Assembly: GCA_963748095.1 (NCBI GenBank)
Contig: CAVVIO010000099.1
Span: 1 to 64,000 of the forward strand
Origin: CAVVIO01 sp963748095
GTDB lineage: Bacteria; Bacteroidota; Bacteroidia; Bacteroidales; UBA10428
DNA: 64,000 nucleotides
Direction: 5' to 3'
The notes under the pieces are model-generated. The model was not told the DNA's origin. It searched no databases and was given only the letters and a program-made list of their open reading frames with translations. The first letter of the stretch is position 1; each line of letters begins with the position of its first letter. The position numbers and the translations under genes were made by a program. Shown here piece by piece: positions 17,869 through 28,279 of the stretch.

Positions 17869-20551
17869 TTGAAAAAACTCGTATTTATAACATTCATTTT
17901 TTAGCTTGATTTCACCTCTATTGGCCCAGGAAATAGATATATTGCAGGGTCAGATTAATAAGTACTTGCCTGTCGAATCTGTTAGCGCTCCTGATGCCGT
18001 AATTATTTCCGACACTGCAGGAATATACCAGTTTCATGCCGGCGATAAAGTACTGCTTATTCAGATGACAGGAGTTACTTTACAAATGCCATTTCCTGAT
18101 TGGAAGTTAAATCCTGGATTAAGAAGCAGTTGGCAAAGTACTGGTAAGTATGAATTTGTTGCGGTAAGTTCTGTTGATAAAGCTAGCAGCAAGATAACTT
18201 TCACCTCCGATCTTGTAAATGCTTATAATGCCAATGAGAAAATACAGTTGGTAAAAGTCGTCGAATCGGTGAATGCAGTTGTTTCCGGCACCCTGGTTGC
18301 TAAAAAATGGGATGGTAATACCGGTGGTATAGTAGCATTGGTAGTTTATCGGAAACTTGTATTAAACAGCGGTATTGATGTAACTGGAAGGGGATTTTTA
18401 GGGGCTCAACCAGAAATGAATTATACCGGCGGCTGCCGTACCAATGTCGCCGGGACAGATACTTTTTATTTTGATACCACCCAGTTAAACCGTGCAGGAA
18501 ATAAAGGGGAAGGAGCCATAACCACAGGCTTTGATTATCCGATGGGAGCAGGCCATTCCATGACCGGTGGAGGTGGTGGTAATGGATTATATTCCGGTGG
18601 AGGTGGTGGAAGTAACTATGGTGCCGGTGGCAATGGCGGGTTGCAATCCGATTTGTGCAGCCCCGGTAACAGTCTTATTACAGCCAATGGAGGTCGAAGC
18701 CTGGATTCTACATCCTTTTATTTTTTGGATAATATAAATCAAAAGCGTGTTGTAATTGGGGGCGGCGGTGGTTCAACCACTACTGACGGTAGTTCGGCTT
18801 CATTTAAAGGAGGTGATGGCGGAGGAATTGTATTTATTATAACTGACACTCTTCAAAGCAATAATGCTACAATTACAGCCAATGGACTTAATGGCGCTGA
18901 TGGTGCAGCCAATGCAGGAGGAAGTGGCGGCGGCGGCGGCGGTTCTGTCGTACTTGATGTAAATACATATATCGGGACACTGAATATTAATGCCAGGGGT
19001 GGTAACGGCGGCAGTACTGGTGACAATTGTACAGGCGCCGGTGGTGGCGGTGGCGGTGGAGTTTTATTATACTCGAAATTAAGTTCAGGAATAAATATCG
19101 ATTTATCGAATGGAACTCCCGGTGCTGTCGGAAATTCGTGCCTTACACATCAGGCTACGTCCGGATTACCGGGTAAGGCAGTAAGTAAACTGCAAATCGT
19201 ACTTAACGGATTCTTTTTTAATGCTGTTAATAGTATTTCCGGAGCCGACACAGTGGTTTGTGAAGGACAAATCCCTGGTACTTTGATAGGAAGTATTCCC
19301 AAAGGTGGTAGCGGAGATTTTGACTATCAGTGGCAAAAACAGGGAATCTCAGAATCAACATGGAGCAATGTTGGAACAACAAGCGATTCACTTTTTTATA
19401 CTCCGGCTCCCTTATTGGAAACATCCAATTTCAGAAGATATATTAGCACTACAATTTCAACGTTTCATGGGGATACTATTCAGACAGATACAAGCAAATC
19501 TATTACAATAAAAGTTTATCCAAAAATTGAAAATAACGTATTGAATATTAAGGATACTCTTTGTCAGTCTGAATCTCCCGGCACTTTAACCGGAGGACAA
19601 TTAAGTGGTGGTGATGGAAATTATACTTACATGTGGCAAAAAAGTATTGATAACACCGATCAAAAAAGTTGGGACACTATTTCCTATAATCCGGTTTATG
19701 ACGAGGGTCAATTACAGCAAACAACCTTTTACAGGAGAATTGTCACTTCGGCAGGTGTTTGTTCGGATACCAGTAATAATGGAATTGTGACCGTAAATGA
19801 AGTACCACAGGCAAATGCCGGTACAGTCGACTCTGTATGTGGTCTTAATTATACACTTAATGCAGTACCGAGTGTGGGGAATGGAATGTGGGAGGCCGAT
19901 AACAGTGAGTTTGAGGATCCCACTCTGCCTACTACACCAGTAACGGTTTCCGGTTATGGAAGTACTGTTTTCACCTGGACAGAAACCAACTGGAAGTGTA
20001 TGGATCAGGCTCAGGTAAAAATAACTTTTTTTCAACAACCGGGCCCCACAGATGCCGGAACAGATCAAATTCTTGATTATAATTTCACAACACAATTAAA
20101 TGCCCTGCCGGCAGATGTTGGAAGCGGTTCCTGGTCTTTCATAAAAGGTACAGGTGATTTTATCGATATTACCGATGCGAAAACGACTGTTAACTTGAAT
20201 AATGTAGGGGAAAATATTTTAAAATGGAGCGTAAAAAACGGAGTTTGTGAAACAGTTTCAGATAGTATGATTATTACGATAAAGGATCTGATGATTGAAA
20301 AAGGATTTTCCCCCAATGGAGATAATATAAACGACAAATTTAAGATTGACCTGAAAGGAATGAGTCATGCAGAGTTAATTATATTCAACAGGTGGGGAAA
20401 TGTAATTTTTCAAGCTGATGATTATACTTCCGATAATTATTGGGATGGCAAAGACAAGAACGGAAAGGATGTTCCGGCAGATACTTATTTCTATATTTTT
20501 AAAGAAGAAGGAAGACCGGTAAGAAAAGGATTTGTTGAACTGAGACGATAA
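17869..20551 (+). CDS. Glycine-rich secreted protein with T9SS type B sorting domain, frameshift in signal peptide
   Basis: From 17906 the frame is open for 881 codons and begins LISPLLAQEID, the end of a signal peptide. The start of that peptide (KKLVFITFIF, from a TTG at 17869) is in another frame. One extra T in the T-run at about 17897-17902 would join them. The mature protein has very Gly-rich repeats between about residues 205 and 390, then Ig/PKD-like repeats with paired Cys. It ends in a gliding-motility type B C-terminal domain (KGFSPNGDNINDKFKI, IFNRWGNVIFQ, WDGKDKNGKDVPADTYFYI). Such proteins leave the cell through T9SS together with a PorP/SprF partner, which follows here directly. 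Confidence 0.85.
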
Positions 20552-21458
20552 ATGAGAAAAATTGTATTCATATTGTTTTTATTCCTTCCTGCTGTTGTAA
20601 GAAGCCAGTATGCACCCGACTTTCAGCCAGTACATTTTTAACGGACTGGCAATAAATCCGGGATATGCGGGAAGTGAAGAGGCATTTACAGCGTCAGTTT
20701 TTTACAGGAACCAGTGGATGGGATTTGACGGGGCTCCAACTGACCAGACCTTCAGTGCACATGCTCCGTTGAAAGATCCTTCGCTTGCATTAGGATTACT
20801 CGTATTTCACGAAAAGATCGGTATTCGTAATTATTCATCGGTGTTCCTGAACTATGCATACAGGATCCGGTTTTGGAAAGGAAAATTGTCTTTTGGACTG
20901 AAAGGTGGATTTACTTCGGGTAAGCAGGATCGGATTGATCTCACTGAAAATGATGTAGCTTTTAATAATAATTCGCTCAAATATTTTCTCCCTAACTTTG
21001 GATTAGGAATATATTATTATGACGATAAATTTTTTGCCGGGGCATCTGTCCCATTGATCTTTAGTTATAAAAGTAATCAAGTGGATGGTAAATACCAGAT
21101 TTATAATGATTTTGAACTATATAACTTTTATTTTACCACCGGGATAAAATTGTATGAAGACCGTGATATAAGCTGGCAACCTTCCTGTCTCGTTAAATAC
21201 TCAGCAAGTTCGTTATTACAGTTCGACCTGAACCTGAATGCAACATACCGGCAATTTTTAACGGGCGGTATATCATATCGTAACCAAGATGCTATCGTAT
21301 TTATGTTTAATGTTAAGGCTAATCCGCAGTTGACAATCGGAGCTTCGTATGATTATACTATTGGAAAACTTAGTAAATATAATAACGGGTCAATGGAATT
21401 TTTTATTCAATACAGGTTTGGTTATAAGGTGAATGTTCCGGATCTCAGAAATTTTTAA
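20552..21458 (+). CDS. PorP/SprF family outer membrane protein, frameshift after the signal peptide
   Basis: The ATG at 20552 immediately follows the stop of the cargo gene and opens a good signal peptide, MRKIVFILFLFLPAVVRSQ. After a one-base slip near 20612-20615 the frame becomes PTFSQYIFNGLAINPGYAGS, the diagnostic N-terminal motif of PorP/SprF. The remainder is a beta-rich membrane protein ending in IQYRFGYKV. SprF-like proteins are required for secretion or anchoring of type B T9SS cargo. Its position behind such a cargo indicates that it serves this protein. Corrected length is about 302 residues. Confidence 0.85.
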
Positions 21459-21462
21459 GTGC

Positions 21463-22905
21463 ATGAATAAAAAAAGTATCAATATATTTTATCTGTTTTT
21501 TGTTTTTTTACAAGTAATGTTTTCAGAAACCTACGGGCAGGATTATATAAAAATTGACCGACTTTCTTTTAATACACGTCAGTTTAGTGAAATGTCGCCT
21601 GCTTTTTATCAAGATGGGATCGTTTTTTGTTCGAACAGAAAAGAAAACCTTTTTATTGTGACCTACAATGAGAATAATAATTTCATGTATAATTTATACT
21701 GGGATGAAACAAAAAAGGGTGGACTGCACTTGTCTGGCGCACAGAAATTCTCTGATAATCTGAATACCCGATTTAACGAAGGAGCAGTAACATTTGATTC
21801 TGCTCAAAAAGTAATATACTTTACCCGTACAAAGGATATCATCGATAAATTCGGGAATGTTACAGTTGCAGATTCTAATACCGGAATATTTACGGCAAGA
21901 AAAGCAGGGAATGACTGGACAAGTATTCAACCTTTTCCTTATAATCCTGATAGTGCGAATGCAGGTTTTCCTTCGTTGTCGCCTGACGGAAAAAGTCTAT
22001 ACTTCAGTTCCGACCAGGCTGGCGGATATGGTGGATATGATATTTATGTAAGTGAATTAAAAAATGGTCGCTGGCAAAAACCCAGGAACCTTGGAGATAA
22101 AATCAACACCCCAAAAAATGAAGTTTCTCCTTTCTTCCATCACAGCGGACGGCTATATTTTGCTTCCCGCGGACATCGGGGAAAAGGAGGGCTGGATATT
22201 TTTTATTCCGATAAGATCGATGGCAAGTGGAAAGACCCTGTAGATCTTTCGGCCCCCTATAATTCAAAGGCCGATGATTTTGGAATGATTGTCAATGCCG
22301 CCATGGATACCGGATTTTTCACCTCTAACAGGGATGGCAGCGATGATATTTTTGAATTCTATTCTACACTGCCAACCTTTACTTCCTGTAAAGAGCAACA
22401 GAAAAATGATTACTGTTATGTATTTTATGAACCTGGGAGTCTTGATCAGGACACTACCACTTTCCGTTATGAATGGGATCTGGGAGATGGCACTAAAATT
22501 CGTGGATTGGAAGCTGATCATTGTTTTAAAGGCCCTGGCGACTATGTTATAAAACTTAACGTTATAGATACATTAACTGGAGAGATTTATTTTAATCAGG
22601 CCAGTTATGATTTAACGGTAGAGGATATTGAACAACCATACATTACTACCGTTGACACCTGTTCCGTAAATGAAAAAGTACGCTTCGACGGGTTGAAAAC
22701 ATACCTGAAAAATTTCGACATAGATAATTATTACTGGGATTTTAATGACGGAACCCGAGGTGAGGATTCTATTACCTATCATACATTTAACCGTCCGGGA
22801 GTTTATTCTGTTCAACTTGGAGTAACCAGTAAAACAACTGGAAGAAAAGAAAAACCGAAAAAAGAATGCGTGACACGAAAGATTTATGTAATTAAAAATG
22901 AATGA
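21463..22905 (+). CDS. Secreted PD40 beta-propeller / PKD domain protein
   Basis: Protein of 480 residues; the start at 21463 gives MNKKSINIFYLFFVFLQVMF and a signal peptide ending near YGQ. The middle has PD40-type propeller blades (FPSLSPDGKSLYFSSD, EVSPFFHHSGRLYFAS, DDFGMIVNAAMDTGFF). Two PKD-like domains follow (YEWDLGDGTKI...HCFKGPGDYVIKL and YYWDFNDGTRG...HTFNRPGVYSVQL). The TFTSCKEQQ linker resembles T9SS/gliding accessory proteins. It has no OmpA domain, so it is not PorE. It is 4 bases from the PorP/SprF gene and probably in the same operon. Confidence 0.8.
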   Translation: MNKKSINIFYLFFVFLQVMFSETYGQDYIKIDRLSFNTRQFSEMSPAFYQDGIVFCSNRKENLFIVTYNENNNFMYNLYWDETKKGGLHLSGAQKFSDNLNTRFNEGAVTFDSAQKVIYFTRTKDIIDKFGNVTVADSNTGIFTARKAGNDWTSIQPFPYNPDSANAGFPSLSPDGKSLYFSSDQAGGYGGYDIYVSELKNGRWQKPRNLGDKINTPKNEVSPFFHHSGRLYFASRGHRGKGGLDIFYSDKIDGKWKDPVDLSAPYNSKADDFGMIVNAAMDTGFFTSNRDGSDDIFEFYSTLPTFTSCKEQQKNDYCYVFYEPGSLDQDTTTFRYEWDLGDGTKIRGLEADHCFKGPGDYVIKLNVIDTLTGEIYFNQASYDLTVEDIEQPYITTVDTCSVNEKVRFDGLKTYLKNFDIDNYYWDFNDGTRGEDSITYHTFNRPGVYSVQLGVTSKTTGRKEKPKKECVTRKIYVIKNE

Positions 22906-23060
22906 GAGTGATAAAAGGTTTGATTTTTCATAAAATTTATCAAAACATATTTAGGAAGTTCACGTACAAGTTAAGTATTCTGATTTTGTTTGCCTGTGTT
23001 GAGATTTTGTGTATGTTGTTAACTAATTATTCCTGTTATTTAGTATAAATTTGCCTGCAA

Positions 23061-24045
23061 ATGAAAAAATTTTTCTTTTTAAATATCATATTTATAAGTT
23101 TCATAGTTGTATTACATGCTCAACCCGTTCCGGCAGGTGATGAAAACATCCCTTATCTTGTTACTTTTGGTCCCCAAAGCTGAAACCTCATGGGGGGATG
23201 ATGATTTCTCAGAAACTTTCTTTTTTCTGATTCCAAAGGATTTTAAAGAACCCATATTTATAAGGGTATACGATCCCGATTGTGGTGGAGCGGTGGATGA
23301 ACAGAATGGTGATTTTGATACCAAAACCATGTTTTCTGTGTATGGTGGAACAGATTGTTATTCGAATAAAGATGCACAGGAGACTCAACCTGTGGGTGAT
23401 TATAAAAGCGGTAATTTGCTGGCCACCAAAACATTTGGCGTAAATCCAAAGTATGATGACAATTGGTACACTTTCGGGCCATTTAACCCAACCGAAGGGG
23501 AATTTGTAACTAAATTCGACGGTTACATTTTTAAAATCATTGCTGACGGTTTGACTGGTAATGACGGGAATTTATACAGGTATTATTTAAGTACAAAATA
23601 TGACGAAAACAAACCGGTTGAAGGAGCAAATGCTTTTGCATACGAATATACATTCAGAATGTGGGATAATCCTAACGAGGTATCTCATATCTATCCTTAT
23701 GTTGATGATAAGACATTAACCGTGAAATTATCCAATTTCGACTGGGATAATGATGGGTTTATACGTACGGTATCTGTTGCTCGTCGCGGACAAATATCAA
23801 AAGTGTCGGGAGAAGATAACTGGGCAGAGGATGAGTTTAAAATTCTGGATGAAGAAAAAAATACATCATTGGATATACAATTTATTAAAAGAAAAAATCC
23901 GCCTGTGAAAAATAATAATGTAGTGGTAAATGTTCGTAATCAATATGGAGAGTTGTTGCCTTTCTATGTTATTCCTATTGGGGGGGTTCCAAAATATAAA
24001 CATAGTATTGCTGTAAAAAAAGTATCACCTGTAAAAAAGAATTAA
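23061..24045 (+). CDS. Secreted protein of unknown function, frameshift after the signal peptide
   Basis: The ATG at 23061 opens MKKFFFLNIIFISFIVVLHA, a clear signal peptide, then ENIPYLVTFGPQ, and meets a TGA at 23181. Removing one A from the AAA at 23176-23178 leads into QAETSWGDDDFSETFFFLIP and an open frame to 24045. The corrected length is about 328 residues. It is rich in aromatic and acidic residues with likely beta structure (FDWDNDGFIRTVSVARRG, VVVNVRNQYGELLPFYVIPI). I recognise no family. It lies between the T9SS genes and the propeller-SpoIIE gene, 20 bases from the latter. A TAAATTTG box (23046-23053) sits just before the start. Confidence 0.65.
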
Positions 24046-24065
24046 ATACAACATCCTAAAATAAC

Positions 24066-27000
24066 ATGAGAACTTATAATTTTGTCCGAAAGAATTTTAA
24101 ATTATCTATCCTTCTCATTATAATCTTAGTAACTACTCCCGCAATTTTATACGGTCAAAATTACAAATTCAGGAAATACGGCGTTCAAGAGGGGATTTGC
24201 CATCCCTTTGTCTATACTATTAATCAGGATAAGAACGGTTATATCTGGATAGGGACCGGAGAAGGCCTCTGTAACTTCGACGGTTTTAATTTCGCTGCAT
24301 TATCAACTAGCGACTCGGTTGCAGGTGATGTGGTCCAGGTGAGCTTTAAAGACAGCCTCGGTAATTTGTGGTTCGGACATAATAACGGATCAATTTCCTT
24401 ATACGATGGAATTTCTTTTAAGACTGTAAGCGTGAAAGAAAAGGTGAACAGTACCATTACTTCAATCATTCAGGTTGGAGATGGATTGATTCTTGCTGCT
24501 TCTCAGAATGATGGCGTTCTATTACTTGAGAATGCAAAGGAAATTGCCAGATATAAAGAACCATTTGCCAATAAATTTATTACCAGTGTACTTACTGTGA
24601 ATTCCGATTTACTGGTGGGATTCCAGGAAGGATTGTACATTTATTCTGTGCCTACGAAAAAGGAACAGCCCAAATTAATCTCGGAAGTTAAGGAACTGGA
24701 ATATGTCAAAATTCAGGATATTGAAAAATCAAGTCATAAAAACTCCTTTTGGGTAGCTACCGAAGATGAGGGACTATTTTATATTACCCTGAAAAATGGT
24801 TCATATACTTTAAAAAAAGTGGGGGAAAAATTTAACTTGTCAAACGAAAATATTCAGAATGTTCTGGAAGACAGGGAATCGAACCTTTGGTTAAGCACCT
24901 TGAGAAGCGGAGTTTTTAAACTCTCCGGACAGAAAGAAGAAGGAGGGGAGTTCACCGGAATTATCAATTACAATAAAAATAACGGACTGGGAATTAATTT
25001 CGTCAAACAGGTTTATGAAGATCGTGAAGGAAATATATGGGTAGCCACATACGGGAACGGACTTGCTTTTATGATCGATGAGGCATTTACATTTTATACT
25101 TTCTCCCAAACTCCTTTTGGCAATAATATATTATCAGTAACAGGAAATGATAGTACTATCTGGGTTGGCAATGAAAACGGATTGCTCAGGTTATCAACAA
25201 AGAGTGATAAAAAGAAATTTTTCGGTACGAGCTCAGGGCTTCCTGATGATAATATTTCAACACTCTTTCTGGATAAAAATAATACACTGTGGATCGGAAC
25301 AGACAATCACGGATTAATGACCCTGAACACACGCACAGATAATATCAGCAAATTGAATTATGCGTCCAATTCATTGGGAAACTCAGTAAATTCGATCACC
25401 GGCGATGGTGAAAACATATACATTGCTACCAAAGACGGAATTTATGTTTATAATAAAAAAACAAATTCAAAGCTTCACTACAGTACAATAAACAGATTAC
25501 CACACAACGATATTGATGCATTATACATCGATTCGGATAACCGCATATTGATAGCCACGCAGGCAAACGGTATCTATCAGTTAGATGAAAAAGGAGAAAT
25601 AAATGAATATTTGTCGACAGGAAATATTGAACTGGAAATTAATTCCCTGACACGGGATAACAAAGGGTCTGTATGGGCCACTACCTATGGTAATGGTGTA
25701 TTTGTATTTAAGAAGGATACAATAATCAACCTTACTGCAAAACTCGGATTAAAATCAAACTATTGTTACAGCATTATGGCTGTGGATAGCAACTATGTGT
25801 GGGTAGGGCATAGGCTTGGTATAAGCCGTGTTAATATAAATGATTTTTCTGTAAAAGTATATGATACGGAATATGGAATAACCGGCGACTGTAATTTAAA
25901 TGCCACCTTTAAGGATTCAAAAGGAATCGTGTATTTTGGCACCACCGATGGTCTTATCCGATATAACTATGTAAAAGATCAGCCTAATAAAATTCCACCC
26001 AAAACCAATATTAAAAAGGTGATCATTTCTGATAAGGCATACGGTTTCAGAAAAAAGATCGAGTTGCCTTATTCAGCTTACAAACTGAGAATTGAATTTA
26101 TCGGATTGGATTATAAAAACCCTGCCGCAGTAAAGTACCAGTATAAACTAGAGGGTTATGACCTGGCTTGGTCGGAAATTACGAGTTTGAATTATGCCAT
26201 TTATCCCCGGGTAGAAGACGGGCATTATACCTTTAAAGTAAGATCGTTCAACGAAGCAGGAATAAGTGAGGAATCTCCTGCCGAATTCCAGCTGGATGTG
26301 AAACTACCAGTATGGAAAACATGGTGGTTTATAACGTTGGTCTTTATATTTGTGGTGCTATCGGTATTTATAATAATTAAGATCAGGGAACGTAAGCAGA
26401 AACAATTGCAGGAATATCTCGAAAGGAAGCTTGATGAGCGTACACGCGAAGTGGTTGAACAAAAAGAAGAAATTGAAATAAAGAATAAAGATATTACCGA
26501 TAGTATCAATTATGCCCAGCGCATTCAGGCCAGTATTTTACCTCCGATAAAAAAACTACAGCAGAATTTCTCGGGATCATTTGTATATTATCAACCCCGC
26601 GATATAGTTAGTGGTGACTTCTACTGGTTCGATAAAATTTCGGAATACAAATTTGTTATTGTATGTGCCGACTCCACGGGTCATGGTGTTCCCGGAGCAT
26701 TTATGTCGATGATCGGCACCACGCTGATTAAAGATATTTGTATGCGGGATGAAGCCAAAACCCCCTCTGAAATATTAAAACGGCTCGATTCTGAATTAAG
26801 AAACACATTAAACCAGAACCTTGAAGCAGAGAAGTCGAACGACGGCATGGACATTATTGTCTGTGAAATAGATACCCGGACAAATTATTTACGATATGCT
26901 TCAGCAATGCGACCAATGATCATTTACTGTAACGGAGAACAGATTTATGTTAAAGGAAGCCGTAGTTCGGTAGGCGGGCATTACGATAAAGAAGTCAAGG

Positions 27001-27248
27001 AATTTTTAGACGAAGGGATACAGCTCAGCAAGGGAGACATAATTTACATGTTTTCCGATGGTTACCCCGATCAGTTTGGCGGGCCGATGGGTAAAAAATT
27101 CAAAATGGTACGTCTGAAAAACCTCTTGAAAGACATCTACCAGAAGCCCATGGAAGAACAATTCAATTATGTAAAAAGTACATTTAACCTCTGGAAAGAA
27201 GATCTGGAACAGGTAGATGATGTATTGTTTATGGGGATTAAGCTATAA
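24066..27248 (+). CDS. Two-component-type beta-propeller / SpoIIE phosphatase signalling protein
   Basis: Protein of 1060 residues. A signal peptide or first helix (12-28) is followed by many two-component propeller blades (DKNGYIWIGTGEGLCNFDG, DREGNIWVATYGNGLAF, DKNNTLWIGTDNHGLM) to about residue 650. A Y_Y_Y domain follows (KYQYKLEGYDLAWSEI...GHYTFKVRSFNEAG), then a membrane helix at about 753-774, a coiled coil at 775-830, and a cytoplasmic SpoIIE/PP2C domain from about 840. Metal-binding Asp motifs SGDFYWFD, ADSTGHGVPGAF and MFSDGYPDQFGG are intact. It should pass an envelope signal to Ser/Thr dephosphorylation. No kinase/antagonist pair is nearby. It converges with rluB, 7 bases apart. 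Confidence 0.9.
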   Translation: MRTYNFVRKNFKLSILLIIILVTTPAILYGQNYKFRKYGVQEGICHPFVYTINQDKNGYIWIGTGEGLCNFDGFNFAALSTSDSVAGDVVQVSFKDSLGNLWFGHNNGSISLYDGISFKTVSVKEKVNSTITSIIQVGDGLILAASQNDGVLLLENAKEIARYKEPFANKFITSVLTVNSDLLVGFQEGLYIYSVPTKKEQPKLISEVKELEYVKIQDIEKSSHKNSFWVATEDEGLFYITLKNGSYTLKKVGEKFNLSNENIQNVLEDRESNLWLSTLRSGVFKLSGQKEEGGEFTGIINYNKNNGLGINFVKQVYEDREGNIWVATYGNGLAFMIDEAFTFYTFSQTPFGNNILSVTGNDSTIWVGNENGLLRLSTKSDKKKFFGTSSGLPDDNISTLFLDKNNTLWIGTDNHGLMTLNTRTDNISKLNYASNSLGNSVNSITGDGENIYIATKDGIYVYNKKTNSKLHYSTINRLPHNDIDALYIDSDNRILIATQANGIYQLDEKGEINEYLSTGNIELEINSLTRDNKGSVWATTYGNGVFVFKKDTIINLTAKLGLKSNYCYSIMAVDSNYVWVGHRLGISRVNINDFSVKVYDTEYGITGDCNLNATFKDSKGIVYFGTTDGLIRYNYVKDQPNKIPPKTNIKKVIISDKAYGFRKKIELPYSAYKLRIEFIGLDYKNPAAVKYQYKLEGYDLAWSEITSLNYAIYPRVEDGHYTFKVRSFNEAGISEESPAEFQLDVKLPVWKTWWFITLVFIFVVLSVFIIIKIRERKQKQLQEYLERKLDERTREVVEQKEEIEIKNKDITDSINYAQRIQASILPPIKKLQQNFSGSFVYYQPRDIVSGDFYWFDKISEYKFVIVCADSTGHGVPGAFMSMIGTTLIKDICMRDEAKTPSEILKRLDSELRNTLNQNLEAEKSNDGMDIIVCEIDTRTNYLRYASAMRPMIIYCNGEQIYVKGSRSSVGGHYDKEVKEFLDEGIQLSKGDIIYMFSDGYPDQFGGPMGKKFKMVRLKNLLKDIYQKPMEEQFNYVKSTFNLWKEDLEQVDDVLFMGIKL

Positions 27249-27255
27249 AATTCCT

Positions 27256-28110
27256 CTATTTAAAAGCATTCATTTTTAACATTGATATTTCCTTATCATT
27301 AAGGAAACGCCATTTGCCCCGTTGGAGGCCTTTCTTTGTCAGGCCTGCAAAATATACACGGTCAAGTTTCAGGATTTTATATTCCAACGATTCGAAAATC
27401 CGGCGTACAATCCGGTTACGACCCGAATGAATTTCAATGCCTACCTGTTTTTTATCATTGGGATCAACATAACTGATAGCATCAGCCTTTATAAGGCCAT
27501 CTTCCAGGGTGATACCCTCTGCGATTTTTTCCAGATCTCGTCCTTTCAGTATTTTGTTCAGATAGACATGATAGATTTTGAGCTTATTGAATTTCGGATG
27601 AGTCAGTTTCTTTGTCAGATCACCATCGTTGGTAAGCAACAATACACCGGTGGTATTGCGGTCGAGCCGTCCTACCGGATAAATTCTTTCAGAACAGGCA
27701 TGACGTACAAGGTCCAGTACTGTTTTCTTTGCATGTGGATCTTCTACGGTGGTTATATAATCTTTTGGCTTGTTGAGCAAGATATAAACTTTCCTTTCTT
27801 CTTTTAAACGTTCCCCATTGTATTTAATATTATCCGATGGGTTTACCCGCGAACCAAGTTCTGAAATAATTTTATTATTTACTGTAATCAGCCCGGCTTT
27901 GATAAACTCATCAGCTTCTCTGCGCGAACATAAACCTGTTCCTGCTATGTATTTATTAAGACGGATGAGCTTATCATCATGTTTAAGGTTTTCTTTTGGA
28001 GGAACAGTCTTTCTTTTTTCAGTGATTATTTCTTTTGCCTTCGTTTTTTTGCCCCGGGGATTTTTACTCGATTTGATCCCTGTTTTTTTACCTGATGTGT
28101 TTCTTAGCAT
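27256..28110 (-). CDS. rluB: 23S rRNA pseudouridine synthase (RluB/RsuA family)
   Basis: Protein of 284 residues. A Lys-rich N-terminal extension (1-45) is followed by an S4 RNA-binding domain (RLNKYIAGTGLCSRREADEFI) and the catalytic domain. The catalytic Asp150 is in YPVGRLDRNTTGVLLLTNDG. KLTHPKFNKLKIYHV and HSGRNRIVRRIFESL are conserved. The S4 plus catalytic layout is that of RluB/RluE/RsuA; which rRNA position it modifies cannot be seen, but RluB is most likely. Basic N-terminal tails are common in Bacteroidota members. Confidence 0.9.
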   Translation of the reverse strand: MLRNTSGKKTGIKSSKNPRGKKTKAKEIITEKRKTVPPKENLKHDDKLIRLNKYIAGTGLCSRREADEFIKAGLITVNNKIISELGSRVNPSDNIKYNGERLKEERKVYILLNKPKDYITTVEDPHAKKTVLDLVRHACSERIYPVGRLDRNTTGVLLLTNDGDLTKKLTHPKFNKLKIYHVYLNKILKGRDLEKIAEGITLEDGLIKADAISYVDPNDKKQVGIEIHSGRNRIVRRIFESLEYKILKLDRVYFAGLTKKGLQRGKWRFLNDKEISMLKMNAFK

Positions 28111-28279
28111 AATTAGTATAGGTTTTATTATTTAAAAATCATAAATAAATTTGAACCTGAATTTATCTTGGAGTAATTTCGTGTACATAAACCGGGATTC
28201 ATTATTTTTGAACCGGCACTTAATAATATAAAGTTACAAAATACTTCAAATTAAAACTGCAACAAAAGTATTAAAACAA

